The notes below the pieces were generated by a model. That model made no database searches. It had not been told where the DNA came from and worked only from the letters and a program-made list of their open reading frames with translations. The position numbers were made by a program, and so were the translations under genes. Below, piece by piece: positions 10,001 through 21,291 of a DNA stretch of 64,000 nt (positions are counted from its first letter, which is position 1; the number at the start of each line of letters is the position of its first letter). The DNA is from CAWAYH01 sp963786195 (GTDB lineage: Bacteria > Acidobacteriota > Vicinamibacteria > Vicinamibacterales > 2-12-FULL-66-21): assembly GCA_963786195.1 (NCBI GenBank), contig CAWAYH010000002.1:1-64000 (forward strand). The letters are read 5' to 3'.

Positions 10001-13000
10001 CGGATCGCCGTACAGCATTCGCCCCGCCAGCCGCTGGAACCGCATCGTGTCTTCGACGGTCAGACCGAAATGGCGCAACTCGATCTGTGCGTGTGTGCTC
10101 GCGAGCGCGATGGCGCGCGCCACGGCACGTCGATCGTGGTATTTCTCGATCAGCCGTCGGGCTCCGGCGTCGTTGTCAGCGAAGCCGGTCGTGAACGACA
10201 GCCGCGCCGTCCCGCCCGGCGGCAGCCGCAGCGACTGCCTGAGGCTGACGATCGGATCCAGCGTCGGCCCGGTGGTTTTCGAGAGCGGACCTCCCGTCAG
10301 CAACGCATTCGGGCGCTCGAGCGTCCTTCCGCGGCCCACGAACCTCGCCCGATCGGTCTCGTACTCCGTTGCCGCGCCGATACGCCCTCTACCGCTCAGC
10401 ACGTGGATCAGATAGGGGCGGTCGGTGCCTTCTCTCGGACGCCTGACACAGATCAACGCGTCCCGCTCGGGCACGGCGATCGTCTGCACGAACAGATTGC
10501 CGAACGCGGGGTGGGCCAGATCCGCCTCGGGCGTCGCGAGGACGACCTCCGCGTAGCTCGTCAGGTCCAGGCTTCGCACGCGATGGCTGTGGTTCGTAAT
10601 CGACACGCGCCGCAGCTCCGCGTCATCTTCCGGCGACACGACGAGCTCTGTGCGTGTTTCCAGCCCCGCGTCCAGACGCCTCCACACGGCGCGATCGATG
10701 GCAAACGTTGCCTCGTAGTCGTCCGCTTCCCGCTCCGTCGGCTGGTGCGTGGCTGACCAGAACGTGCCGCTGTCGAGGTCCCGAACGTAGATGAACGTAC
10801 CCCACGCGTCGGTGGTCATGTCCTCGCGCCACCGGGTCAGCGCAAGCTGCTGACGCCGGCTGTAGCCGCCGCCGGCGTTGGTCACCATCACGGTGTACGA
10901 CCCGTTCGAGAGCAGGTGCGCGCGCGGCGTCAGCGTGTGGGGTGTGGCGTAGCGCCGAACGACTGGAGCGACGGCCCGTCGCACGAACGGGACGTGGTCT
11001 GCCGTGTCGATCGGCGGATCTTTCAGTGGCACGAGCTGCGGGAGGCGCTCCTGCAGCAGCAGGTCCGCGGCCTGAATACGTGGATCGGAGTGAAACCGCT
11101 CCTGCATCGGCGCGCCGTTCAGCAGGTTGTCGAGCGCGAGCAGGCTCATGCCCTGGTGATGGGCCATCCACGTCAGCAGCACGACGCCCGCGCCCTTGGT
11201 GTTCGGCGGGACTCGATCCGGCGTGTAGTCGATGGCCTCGCGATAACCGAAGCGGCCGACGAGACCCTCCTTGGTGAGGTGCTCGAGATTCTCCAGCACT
11301 TCGCGGGCAGCCAGCGGCGCTGCGAGGAGACACGCGTACGGCGCGACGACCAGATCGTCAGCCAGCCCGCGTTTGAGGCCGAGGCCGGGCACGCCGAAGG
11401 CCTTGTATTGATAGTTCTTCTCGAGATCCTGTGCGTTGTAGGCGGATTCCGAGATGCCCCACGGCACGCTACGGTGCCCGCCGTATTGGATCTGCCGCTG
11501 GACGACGGCGTTGTAGGTCTCGTCGAGCAGCGTTCCCGGATAGGCGCGCATGACGAGCACCGGCATCAGGTACTCGAACATGGACGCGCTCCACGACAAG
11601 AGCGCGCGCGACGTGCCGGCCGGCGTGAGCGAACGTCCCAGCTTGAACCAGTGCTCGTGAGAGATCTTGCCGGTGGCGATCGCCAGGAAGCTGGCCAGCC
11701 GTGCCTCCGACGCCAGAATGTCGTAGTAGGAGCTGTCGAGCCGTCCGTCGGACACGCTGAACCCGATCGAGAACAGCTGGCGATCCGGGTTGAAGAGGAA
11801 TCCGAATTCGGTCTCCTCGATGAGGTCGTCGGCGAGCACGCCGATCCGTTCGGCGCGCTCGATCAGCTCTTCGGCGTGGCGCTGCGCGCGCTCGATCGCG
11901 TCACGCGCGTCGCCCGACGCGGGCCGCTCGGCTTCTTCGGTCAACGCACGCTGACAGAGCGACACCACCTGGCTCAGGCTCGGGACCGACGCCGGCACTT
12001 CGCGGATGCCGGCGGCCTGCATGCGCGTCATCCAGCCCGTGAGCTGCTCGAGCTCCTGCTGACAGCCGGCGACAACGGCGGCCGCGCGTTCCAGCCAGTA
12101 CGCCGCATCCAGCAGCGCCGACGGAATCGGTTCGGTGGGCGCGGACACCAGGTGTTCTTCGATTTCGTGCAACAGGCTTCCGACCGCCTGGAGCCGTTCG
12201 TCGAGCTGGCCGAGCAGCCGTCGCCACTCGAGGAGCGTCACCGGCCGCCTGGCCAGATGCGCGCGCAGGCTGCCGAGCTCCTTGTTCATGGCGCTCGTCA
12301 GCCGGCTGCGGCCAGCCGCCGTTATCTCCGTGTCGAACAGGTTGACGACATCGTCGAGGCCTTCGAGCACACGGGCGTCGACGATTGGCGCATCTTCGGC
12401 GATCTGCGTCAGGCCCGCGCGAAGCGTGAGCAGGTACCCGGCGAGATTGCCGCTGTCGACCGTCGAGATGTACGCCGGCACCAGCGGCGCCAGCGATCGC
12501 GTGTCGTACCAGTTATAGAAGTGCCCACGGTATCGTTGCAGCCGGAGCAGCGTGTCGAACGTCGGCTCGAGCCGTTCCAGCACGCCACCGAAGCTGAGAT
12601 AGCCGAAGTCGTAGGCGGCGAGCGTCGACAGCAGCTGCAGCCCGATGTTCGTCGGTGAGGTGCGGTGCGCGACGACCTCGGTCCGATTCTCCTGGTAGTT
12701 GTCGGGGATCAGCCAGTGATCATCCGCGACGAACAGCTCGTCGAAGAATCGCCACGTGGCGCGTGCGACCTGTCTCAGCGCCGAGCGTTCGACCCGGTTC
12801 AGGACCGCTCGCCGGCTCGTTCGCGGCAGCCCCGTGGTGTAGGCGATCCACGGAGAGATGAACCACAGGATCAGGATCGGTCCTGCCAGCGGCAGCCGTC
12901 CCGGCGCCAGCGTGGCGACGAGCGTCGTGGACAGCACCGCAAGGAGCGGCGCCGGCCACATGCGGCGAAAAATGTTCCACACCGACGCGTGCACGTGCTC

Positions 13001-15782
13001 GGCCCGGTCCGCGGTGACCCATTCGAGCAGGCGGCGGCGCGTGAGCAGGAGGCGGACAATCACGCGGCCGATCGCGTCCAGCATGACCGCGCTCTGATGG
13101 GCCAGCATGGTCACGGAGTACACGGCCTGACGCAGGCTCGTGAGCATCGTGTCGCGCTCCGCGCGCAGGTGCTCGCGCAGCGGGACACCCGGGGACAGGC
13201 TCCCCAACGTTCGCGCGGCCTGGACGTAAGCGGGGAACGTCAGCACGGCCAGGGCCAGCGTCGTCCAGACGCCCGCCGACCCTGGCAGCACGGTCCAGCC
13301 GGCCAGGAGCAGCAGGACGAGCGCCGGCGCCATCAGGCTGCGGCGCAGGTTGTCGAGGATCTTCCAGCGCGAGATCACCGGCAGCGTGTTGGGCACGCTG
13401 CGACCCGACGCGTTGACGACGCTCGTCCACAACCAGCGGACGATCTGCCAGTCGCCGCGGACCCACCGGTGCTGGCGCGCCGAGTACGCCAGATAGCTGG
13501 CCGGGTAGTCGTCCACGACGTCGATGTCGGTGCACAACCCGGCGCGCGCGTAGAAACCTTCGAACAGATCGTGGCTGAGCAGGGAGTTTTCCGGCACGCG
13601 GCGGGCGAGGGATGCCTCGAACGCGTCGACGTCGTAGATGCCCTTGCCGACGTAGCTGCCTTCGTGGAAGAGATCCTGGTATACGTCGGACACGGCCGTC
13701 GTGTACGGGTCGACGCCGACGTGTCCGGAGAAGACTTTTGCAAACGGCGTCCGATTCGCGCTCACCACGCTGACGGCGATGCGCGGCTGAAGCACGCCGT
13801 AGCCTTCGGTCACGCGCTGTCGTCCTCTGTCGAATCGCGGGCGATTCAGAGGGTGCGACAGTGTTCCGACCAGGCGTCTCGCGGCCTCCATCGGCAGCTG
13901 CGTGTCCGAGTCGAGCGTGATGACGTACCGGACCGAGGTCAGGACGCTCAGGTCTCCCAGCTTGACGATGAAGCTCGTGTCGGTCGCGCCCCTGAGGAGG
14001 CGGTTGAATTCCGTCAGCTTGCCGCGCTTCCGCTCGTACCCCATCCACCGGCGCTCCCGCGCGTTCCATTGGCGCTCGCGATGGAACAGGTAGAACCGAT
14101 CCGGTCCGTGCGTCGCGTTGAGCTCCTCGACTCGCCGTCGCGCGATTTCAAGCAGCGCGGCATCCGACGGCAGAGTCACCTGATCGGCGTCCGCGAAGTC
14201 CGTCAGCAGCGCAAAGTGCAGGTGTTGATCGCGATTCGCAAAGAAACGCACTTCGAGATCGTCGAAAAGCGAACCCAGCCGCGCCTCGGAATCCACGATC
14301 GCCGGCACCACGACCATGGTCCGATCCGCTGGCGGGATGCCGTTCCGCAGGTCCAGCTTCGGCAGCGGTCGCGGCGTGACCTGGGACGTCACGATCAGGT
14401 TGAGAAAGCTGATCGCCAGTTCGCTGAGGGGAAGGAGCGTGACGAACGCCACGAGCCACAGCTCGCCCGAGGTTGCGCCGTGGCGATTGGCGTACGCCAC
14501 GAAGCTCGCCACGGCGAGCGCGGTCGCGCCCGCAATCGTGCCGAGATACCCGAGGACCGGGTGGCCGTACATGAACCTGGCAAACCGCTCTTTCGCCGTC
14601 GGCGGATAGCGGACGTCTTTTTCGAGACGGAACCGCCCGCGCGAGATGAGGTAGTAGCCGACATGGTGTGCGCGCTCGTAGTCGGGGTTCGTTCGCGTCG
14701 CGTCCCGCGCCAGGTCGACGGCCTTGCGCGCGACCATCTGTTCCGGCTGCCGCGCACCCTTCGCGAGCTGCTCGACGGAATGCCGGTATCGGTCGCGCGT
14801 CTGGAAGTCCATCCGCGCATATGCCCCGGTCGGATCCTCGCGCAGCAGTTGCTCGACGAGGCTGACGCGTTCGAAAAACAGCCGCCAGTCGATGGACGAC
14901 AGCAGCCGCATGCTCGTGATGATGTTGCCGATGGCGACCTGGTCCGCCGCCTCGCGCTGGTGTTCGGCGCGCAGCATCTCGTCCGGCGAGTCGTCCTGCG
15001 CCTCGAGCGCTTTCTGCAGCGCGTGCCACGCCGGCGCCGCCGACGACGGCTGGTCGCGCAGCCAGTGCAGCAGCTCCACGACGAAAGGCGCGGACAAGCG
15101 GCGGTTGGCCTCGACCTCTTCGCGCAGCATCCGATCAACGAGATCCTCGCTGTCGTAGTCTCCGCGGGCGAACAACAGGCCCCACTCGCGTGCCTTATCC
15201 CGGCTCCGGCGCGCCGCAACGACGTCCGCGGCGAGTCGCCGCAGCTCTTCGACCAGCGCGAGCCGAAGCATGATCGGAATCGCCCAGATCTCGCCGATCG
15301 AGAGGGGCGCCGCGCGCTGGTACGCCGTGGCGAAATCCACGAGCGTCTGCAGATCGAAGCGGCCGGCGGTGTGCGTGATCAGCTCGCGCGCCAGCACGTA
15401 CACGCGCGGATACCCCTCGAACGGTCCATCACCGAGCTTGGGGAGCTCCTGGTAGGTACTGACGCGGAAGATCCTGGCGAATCTCGCGGACCTGATCCTG
15501 CACGACATGGTGGTTGTCGCGCAGCCAGTCCTCCGAGCCGACAGCGGGCGCCTCGGTGTGCGCGGTGTCCGTCAGAAACCGGTAGGCGTCGTCGAGCTCC
15601 TGCGCGGCCTCGTCGAGGCGGGGGAGAAGTGGGCGTCCGCGGCCCGGATCAGACGCCAGCCGATACATCCCGGCCAGCCGGACCGCGTAACGCTCGAGCT
15701 GGTCCTGACTGAACAGCTCAGGTGGCGCCGGACGCTCGTCACCGATTTCCGGTTCGACAGACTGAATCAGCGACGACGACAT
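7055..15782 (-). CDS. ndvB: Cyclic beta-1,2-glucan synthase, GT84 plus GH94 (NdvB type; three frameshifts)
   Basis: About 2900 residues, the usual size of NdvB/Chv-type enzymes, which make cyclic beta-1,2-glucan from UDP-glucose in the inner membrane. Starting at ATG 15782, an N-terminal helical region contains EGYPRVY and LSIGEIWAIPIMLR. Then come transmembrane segments, a GT84 domain (YVITLDSDTQLPMEAARR, FEGFYARAGLCTDIDVVDDY, QHRWVRGDWQ), more transmembrane helices, a glycoamylase-like region, and two GH94 beta-sandwich and catalytic regions with GTGDWNDGMN. The frame changes near 15450-15475, near 8160 and near 7875; sense sequence continues across each, so errors are likelier than pseudogenization. 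The C-terminus ends in VHQVRVVLG at 7055. Family assignment is firm. Cyclization and chain-length control, which depend on the GH94 part, are inferred from family knowledge. Confidence 0.92.
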
Positions 15783-15791
15783 CCGGTGTTC

Positions 15792-15820
15792 ATTATATGA
15801 ATGTGGATCACGAATTCGTG
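15792..15820 (-). promoter_or_regulatory. Putative ndvB promoter and 12-bp palindrome
   Basis: On the minus strand a perfect TATAAT lies at 15797-15792, ten bases before the ndvB ATG. The exact palindrome CACGAATTCGTG at 15809-15820 sits where the -10/-35 spacer would be. No good -35 is evident, and the short leader would be close to leaderless. The divergent lipoprotein gene begins at 15933, so a protein bound here could affect both. Confidence 0.4.
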
Positions 15821-15932
15821 CCAGCTCCGACAGTTCTGGTGTGCGCCGATCGGAGCGGCGGGGCAGAATCGTGCGAATTGCACGAAATGTCCGCCGCTCA
15901 GCTCAGGTACGAAGGTTGAACCCCGGCGCGTC

Positions 15933-16415
15933 ATGCGCGCCAGAAGCTTCACGATTCTGCTGGCTCTGACCCTCCTTCCGGTTGCGGGATGCGACAGCAA
16001 CGAACGGCGCGCCGAACAGGCCGTCCGCGAGTTCCACCAGCAACTCTCGCAGAATCGGGCCGATCTCATCTACGCCAACGCCAGCGAGTTCCTCCGCGCG
16101 CACATGAGCGAGGCCGAGCTGCGCAAATCGCTCTCGGAGACGCGTGGACTCGGGGCGTTCCAGGAGACGGATCGCGCGCATTACCTGCGCACGAACGTCC
16201 CGGGCGGACAGGAGATTATCACCTCGATTCACAATTCCCGCTTCGCCCGCGCGGCGTGCGTCGAGTCGTTCTCGTGGCATGTCGAGGCGAACACCCTGAA
16301 GCTGTCCACGTACAGCTGCGCGCCGAACATGCAGGTGACCTGCACGAACGCGCTGCTGGGCACGCGGTGCGAGACGACGCCGGTGCCGCTGTCGGCCAGT
16401 GCCGGCACCCGGTAG
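15933..16415 (+). CDS. Small lipoprotein of unknown function
   Basis: I chose the ATG at 15933 because it gives a clean lipoprotein signal (SFTILLALTLLPVAGC) with the lipid-anchored Cys at residue 20; the in-frame upstream codons are not signal-like. The mature part (about 140 residues) has a helical start (RRAEQAVREFHQQLSQNR) and four Cys in the C-terminal third (RAACVES, YSCAPNMQVTCTN, GTRCET) that could form two disulfides. It shows the general layout of small DUF4019/DUF3887-like periplasmic domains, but I do not recognise the family with confidence. It is divergent from ndvB and convergent with the M23 gene. Confidence 0.65.
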   Translation: MRARSFTILLALTLLPVAGCDSNERRAEQAVREFHQQLSQNRADLIYANASEFLRAHMSEAELRKSLSETRGLGAFQETDRAHYLRTNVPGGQEIITSIHNSRFARAACVESFSWHVEANTLKLSTYSCAPNMQVTCTNALLGTRCETTPVPLSASAGTR

Positions 16416-16432
16416 ACGCGGATCGGCCAGGT

Positions 16433-17299
16433 CTATTTCCCTTCCAGCAACGATACGAGCGACAACGGATCGACGCGCGCCCGCGCGATGCGGACCGTCC
16501 AGTGGAGGTGCGGCCCGGTGACTCGTCCTGTCGATCCGGACAGCGCGATCTTCTGGCCCCGCTCGACCACATCACCAGCCGACACCAGCGCCTCCGAGAG
16601 ATGCGCGAGGTAAGAGTACACGCCGAGGCCGTGATCGATGATGACGATCCGGCCAGAAAAATACTGATCGGCCACCAGGGCCACGCGTCCGCGGTTGGGC
16701 GCGACGACCGCGGTGCCGCTGGCCGCCTGGAAATCCGTTCCGGAATGCGGGCTGCGCGCCTGGCCGTTGACGATCGAGCGTCGGCCGAAGCTGCTCGTCG
16801 CCGTGCCCGGGACCGGCGGAACGAACGCCCCCTGCCACAACCGCTCAGGCGTCACGCGCGAGACGATGGTCTCCACGCTCTTGCGTTCCTCATCGAGCCT
16901 GGGCAGCAGCTCGGCGGGAGGGTCGGCAAATTCAGCGGCCACCGTGAGCCGACGGACGGGGAAGTTGCGAGGCTGAACAGTAAGCCAGTAGAGGCGTTCC
17001 AGCATCCGGCCCGCCTGTGTGCGGGCGTGTACCGCCAGACTGGAGCGGCCCGATCGCGTCGCGAGATCGATCGGCGCGAGTCCCTGCCAGCGTCCGCCTT
17101 CTACCGGGTAGAACGTCAGCGTGCGATCGAGCCAGACGCCCGACACGTCCTGCAGCGGCTCGCGGCAGGCGACCAGGATCAGCACGACCTCGCCGGGCTC
17201 CACCCGGCGCGCGCGATGCGAGACCTCGAGTCCGTTCTGGGCGCTTGAACCCGTAAGGGTGAGCACGACGACTGCCAGGACCGCCAGCACGATGACCAA
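16433..17299 (-). CDS. M23 (LytM-type) peptidoglycan endopeptidase, secreted
   Basis: 288 residues with an N-terminal membrane or signal segment (VLAVLAVVVLTLTGSSAQ), a beta-rich middle and a C-terminal LytM domain. Zinc ligands are visible in HSGTDF (His and Asp) and GPHLHWTVR (His-x-His). Members cut peptide cross-links in peptidoglycan, or act as activators of amidases when ligands are lost; here ligands are intact, so catalysis is expected. The start is TTG at 17299, preceded by AGGTGATAA; a GTG nine bases further in is an alternative. It is transcribed divergently from the M43 peptidase gene, about 90 nt away. Confidence 0.88.
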   Translation of the reverse strand: MVIVLAVLAVVVLTLTGSSAQNGLEVSHRARRVEPGEVVLILVACREPLQDVSGVWLDRTLTFYPVEGGRWQGLAPIDLATRSGRSSLAVHARTQAGRMLERLYWLTVQPRNFPVRRLTVAAEFADPPAELLPRLDEERKSVETIVSRVTPERLWQGAFVPPVPGTATSSFGRRSIVNGQARSPHSGTDFQAASGTAVVAPNRGRVALVADQYFSGRIVIIDHGLGVYSYLAHLSEALVSAGDVVERGQKIALSGSTGRVTGPHLHWTVRIARARVDPLSLVSLLEGK

Positions 17300-17387
17300 T
17301 TATCACCTGTTCGTTTCCTGTCGTTTCGTCGTTAAATGAGGCGGGCGAGAGTCCGCGCGCCCGGGCGCGCAGGTTTGAGGAGGTTGT

Positions 17388-18278
17388 ATGGCAAAGCGGA
17401 AGAAGGCTCGCGCGGCGAAGCTCCATCGGTCCTGCGGAGCGATGGCCGCGCACATGATGCTGCTCGAGAGGTTTCCGTCTTTCCGCGTCAACCAGATGCG
17501 CCTCGAGGGCGCGACGACTCGCCGTCGGGATACGGGCCTCGATCTCAAGCGGGTCGGAATGGTGACGATCAAGACCGTCGTCAACGTCGTGTACAAGACC
17601 GATGATCAGAATGTGTCGACCGCGCAGATCAAGAGTCAGTTCAAGGCGATGAACAAGGATTTCCGCGCGACGAATTCCGACAAGAACCAGACGCCGGTGC
17701 CGTGGAAGGGCCTGATCACCGATTCGCGCATCCAGTTCAAGCTCGTCAAGGTGACGCGGACCAAGACGGCTCGGACGGGATTCACGCACGACGATGGCGT
17801 GAAAAGCCCGGCGACGGGGGGCATCGCGCCGTTCAGCCCCAAGACGCATCTCAATATCTGGGTCTGCCCGCTGACCGGCGGGTTGCTCGGCTACGCCCAG
17901 TTCCCGGGCGGGCCCTCGGCGACCGACGGCGTCGTCATCAACTTTCAGGCGTTCGGCACCATGGGTACGGCTCAGGCGCCATTCAACAAGGGCCGGACCG
18001 CGACGCACGAGATCGGCCACTACCTGAACCTGCGCCATATCTGGGGCGACACGCCGGACTGCAGCGGCTCGGACATGGTTGCGGACACGCCCAACTGTGC
18101 CGGCCCGAATTTCGGCAAGCCGGTCTGGCCGCACGTGACATGCAACAACGGGCCGAACGGCGACCTGTTCGTGAACTACATGGACTACACGGATGACGCC
18201 GCCATGTTCATGTTCACGGCGCAACAGGTGCTGCGGATGCGCACCGCGCTCGAGACGGCGCGGAGCGGATTGCTGTAA
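17388..18278 (+). CDS. M43 (pappalysin-like) zinc metalloprotease
   Basis: 296 residues with the metzincin motif HEIGHYLNLRH (about residues 206-216) and a downstream NYMDYTDD, the Met-turn typical of pappalysins (M43). A Cys-rich loop (DCSGSDMV, CAGPNF, CNNGPN) follows the zinc site as in the family. The ATG is preceded by GAGGAGGT. Unlike most relatives the N-terminus is basic (MAKRKKARAAKLHR) with no signal peptide, so the export route is unclear. A translated short protein follows 33 nt downstream. Family assignment is secure; the substrate is unknown. Confidence 0.88.
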   Translation: MAKRKKARAAKLHRSCGAMAAHMMLLERFPSFRVNQMRLEGATTRRRDTGLDLKRVGMVTIKTVVNVVYKTDDQNVSTAQIKSQFKAMNKDFRATNSDKNQTPVPWKGLITDSRIQFKLVKVTRTKTARTGFTHDDGVKSPATGGIAPFSPKTHLNIWVCPLTGGLLGYAQFPGGPSATDGVVINFQAFGTMGTAQAPFNKGRTATHEIGHYLNLRHIWGDTPDCSGSDMVADTPNCAGPNFGKPVWPHVTCNNGPNGDLFVNYMDYTDDAAMFMFTAQQVLRMRTALETARSGLL

Positions 18279-18311
18279 CGTTCCGTCTGGATATCTCGGC
18301 GACAGGAGTCC

Positions 18312-18636
18312 GTGTCAGCCAAACGACGGCAGCGCGATCGATTGTTCACGACGCGGTGGGTGCACGTGTTCGAGGAAGACACCGCGGCAGGCGCGGTGTT
18401 TCGTCCTGAGGATGGCCCCATACCTCTGTCGCGCCGGCCGCGCGAGCAGCTCGAGCTCGATCCGGACGGCACCGCGCGTCTGCTGAAGGCCGGGCCGGAC
18501 GATCGTCTGGTCGAGCAGCCCAGCGACGTGGCGCGCGGCCGGCGCCAAACCGCCGGCCCGCGTCGCCGATGGCGGCACGGACGTGGAACTCATCGATCGA
18601 AAACCCGATCGGCTCATCGTGAAGTTTGGCCGCTGA
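18312..18636 (+). CDS. Small conserved-looking soluble protein (one frameshift)
   Basis: Starts at GTG after GGAGTCC. It reads as a charged small protein (WVHVFEEDTAAGAVFRPED, PLSRRPREQLELDPDG), then loses sense near 18535-18560. The next frame resumes with GGTDVELIDRKPDRLIVKFGR and a stop at 18634-18636, giving about 107 residues. The sense on both sides of a one-base shift argues for a real gene with an assembly error. I do not recognise the family. It follows the M43 gene closely and may be cotranscribed with it. Confidence 0.5.
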
Positions 18637-18676
18637 GGGAACTTAGGACACCGGGAGCTGTCTCATAAACTTGCTG

Positions 18677-18751
18677 CTCGTTCCACGGTGCGAGCGAGCA
18701 TCCCGAGAGAGCGTGCCGAGGAGTCCGAGGGGCGAAGCCCCTCGGATAAGA
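18677..18751. repeat. Dispersed GAGGGGC-hairpin element, short copy
   Basis: Contains TTCCACGGTGCGAGCGAG, CGAGAGAGCGTG and the hairpin CCGAGGGGCGAAGCCCCTCGG followed by ATAAGAC. It abuts the stop codon of the cyclase gene. An inverted longer copy lies at 53929-54103, with the same end blocks in the same order. Confidence 0.75.
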
Positions 18752-20699
18752 CTAGACCCGATCGGGCGGGATCTCGTAGCCGACGATCGGTTCGTCGAGA
18801 CCCTTGATTTGCAGCGTTCGTGGAGCGGCCTGTACGGTGCCCGCCAGCAACGCCATCGTCCGGCTGGACAGCAGGATGCCGCCGGGCTGGGCGTTCGATT
18901 CGAGCCGCTGCGCGAGGTTGACGTCGGCGCCGAGGACTGTGTACGACAACCGGCGCGCCGATCCCATGTTGCCGACCGTCACGACGCCGCTGCTGATGCC
19001 GATCCGGATCTGAATCGGCGGCTTGCCGGCCCGCTCGGCGTCGACGCTCATCGCGCCGACGGCCCGGTGCATGGCCATCGCTGTGTGCAACGCTCGGTTG
19101 GCGTGGTTCGGTTGATCTTCCGGATCGCCGAAGAACACCATCAGGCCGTCGCCGATGAACTTGTCGACGGTCCCGCCGTGCTCGAACACGATGTCGATCA
19201 TCCGTCCGAAGTAATCGTTCAGGAATTCGCGGATTTCGTCCGGCGACATGTCCTGGCATCGGGTCGTGAAGCCGCGGATGTCGCTGAAGAGCACCGTCAG
19301 CTCCTTCCGGCGCCCCGACGCCGTCACCATTCCGGGATCGCGCACGATGCGATCGACGATCGCCGGGGGGAAATAGGCGGCGAACGATTCACGCAGCACG
19401 GCGCGGGCCTTCTCTTCGTTGACGAAGCGATACGCGACGATGGCAAACGTCGCGAAGCCGACCATCATCAGCGGTCGGACCAGCAGGAGGATCACGTTCG
19501 CGCGCAGGAACAGCAGCGTGGCGCCGCCGAGGTACGCCGCAGCGACCAGCGCGGCCGCGGCAGCCACGCGCCACGATCCGAGCTGTGACGCCACGAGCGT
19601 GATCGCCACGAACAGCAGGCACTCGATGGCGAGCATCTCGCCCGGGCGCGCGTCGCGGACGAATCTCGCACGGAGAATGTTGTCGAGCACCGTTGCATGG
19701 ACGCCGGCCAGCGGATAGCGACTGTCTGTGGGAACCGGCCCCACGTCGCTCCTGCCGGTCGAGATGTCCGCGACGATCGCGGGCCGCCCTTCGATCGCAC
19801 CGGACAGGTTGACCATCGCGAACGGATCGCGGGCCTCGGCCCAGGTGACGAAGTTCTGGTGCGGAAAGGCTTCCCAGGGGCCGAGAAAGTTGACTCGGTA
19901 GTTGCCGTTCCGATCGATCGGGATAGCGATGTCTCGCAGCCTGATGCTCTCGCCCGGCGTCACGACGACGTCCGACGGCGCGACGTTCAGGAGATCGCAG
20001 GCGGCGCGAAGCGCGAGGCCTGGCAGAAACGTGTCCCGGTAGCGGACGAGCAGCGGGATGCGCCGGAACACGCCGTCGACGTCCGCCTCCAGGTTCAGGA
20101 ATCCGACGCCGCGCGCCGCTCGTCCGAGCTCCGGGAAATTCGGCAGGACCTCGAATCCGCTCGGAAGCGTCTCGGCCGGCCCATCGACGCGGACGTCCCA
20201 CCGGGCGAGAGCAGGGTCCGCGGCACCACTCCACCGCCGAAGGGTCGTCGCCGATCGGCGACGCGTAGTAGACCGTGCCGAAGTAGACATTCCCGGCGCG
20301 TTGTACGGCCTCGACGAGCGCGCCGTCCTCCGCAGCGTCGACCCGGGAAGCGAAAATGAAGTCGAAGAGCAGCGCTGTCGCGCCGGCGTGCGCGAGACGG
20401 CCGATGACCTGCGCGTAATCCGACCGCGCGGCCTGGCGATTCGGGAGCGTCCGAAGTCCTGAGTCGGTCAGGTCGACGTGAACGACGCCGGTCTGGCAGG
20501 GCCGGCTGGTGCAATCGAGTCGGGTCCGGAGCGCGAACAGCCGATCGGACGCCTTCAGGTCCCACGGGACGAACAGTCCCGGCGCCAGCCAGAAGCAGGC
20601 GTGCGCCGCGAGCCACGCCGCGGCGCCCAGGGCTGCGATCCGGACGGTCTCGCGGGGCTTACTGGTGCTTGATCGTGACGACACGGTAGAGGAACGCAT
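18752..20699 (-). CDS. CHASE2-domain class III adenylate/guanylate cyclase (one frameshift)
   Basis: About 650 residues: an N-terminal membrane anchor, an extracytoplasmic CHASE2 sensor domain (about 45-330), three transmembrane helices (VAITLVASQLGSW, AAAAALVAAAYLGG, LLLVRPLMMVGFATFAIVAY), then a class III cyclase domain. Metal-binding aspartates are in LFSDIRGFTT and KFIGDGLMVFFGD; the transition-state region NLAQRLESNA is present. Substrate specificity (ATP or GTP) cannot be told by eye. The frame shifts near 20220-20235 between SAVEWC-type and DPALARWDVRVDG sequence. The ATG at 20699 overlaps the end of the DUF4384 gene by 41 nt, so the two are probably an operon and the true start may lie slightly downstream. 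Confidence 0.88.
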
Positions 20700-21291
20700 C
20701 CCCGCTGAGCTCGGTTGCGCTCAACCCAGGCCCGACCGGATCTCGGACCTGGCCTCCCATCGTCACCGGGCGCTCGGACCAGGTGGCGGACCCGTGCTCG
20801 CGGCTGAGACGCGCAATCTCGCTGATGATGGCGTCGCGAAGCTTCCTTCGTGAGGCCTCGGCGGCCGCCTGGTTCTCAGCGAGCAAACGCTCGAGATCCA
20901 CGAGCTTCGTTGCCGATGCAATCACATAGAGCTGCTCGGTGCCCCTGGCAGCATCGAGCTCGTACCACTCGGTCTCCGATGGCAGGTGATGGGTGCCGGT
21001 GCCGGGTGTGACGCTCCCGAGCTTCGAGGGATACAACAGCGTCAGATGATCTTCGGTATCCGACCACATCACGTAGGCGAACGAGGGTGTAGCGTGTCTG
21101 AGAAAGATCCGCACCTTGTCGCCCGCCTTCAGGCTGACCTCTTTCCCGACCGGGACCTGGCCCTTGTCGGTTTTGCTGACCACAGCCCATGCGATGCGGA
21201 GGCTGCCCTGGGCGCCTCGCTGCTGGGGTGCGACCCCGACCCCCAGGCCCAGTGCACAACAAATCGCCCAAACCCCGTAATTTATCCCCAC
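20659..21291 (-). CDS. DUF4384-domain secreted protein
   Basis: 210 residues from the GTG at 21291, chosen because GGAG lies nine bases upstream and the product then starts with a signal-like stretch (GINYGVWAICCALGLGVG); a GTG at 21327 is the longer alternative. The core reads GKEVSLKAGDKVRIFLRHA, SFAYVMWSDTEDHLTLLYP and TEQLYVIAS, the pattern of DUF4384, a beta-sandwich often attached to caspase-like or kinase proteins. A coiled helix with many Arg and Glu follows. It lies directly upstream of, and overlaps, the CHASE2 cyclase gene, so it may modulate the sensor domain; that link is inference. Confidence 0.75.
   Translation of the reverse strand: MGINYGVWAICCALGLGVGVAPQQRGAQGSLRIAWAVVSKTDKGQVPVGKEVSLKAGDKVRIFLRHATPSFAYVMWSDTEDHLTLLYPSKLGSVTPGTGTHHLPSETEWYELDAARGTEQLYVIASATKLVDLERLLAENQAAAEASRRKLRDAIISEIARLSREHGSATWSERPVTMGGQVRDPVGPGLSATELSGDAFLYRVVTIKHQ

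Noticed and set aside
8882..15712. Long plus-strand frames antisense to the glucan synthase gene (for example 1015 and 624 codons)
   Set aside because: High-GC shadow frames: Arg/Pro/Ala-rich, no motifs, and they mirror a well-conserved gene on the other strand.
7055..15782. Programmed frameshifting in the glucan synthase gene
   Set aside because: Three shifts at unrelated sites, no slippery heptamer with a following structure that I can see; assembly errors explain them better.
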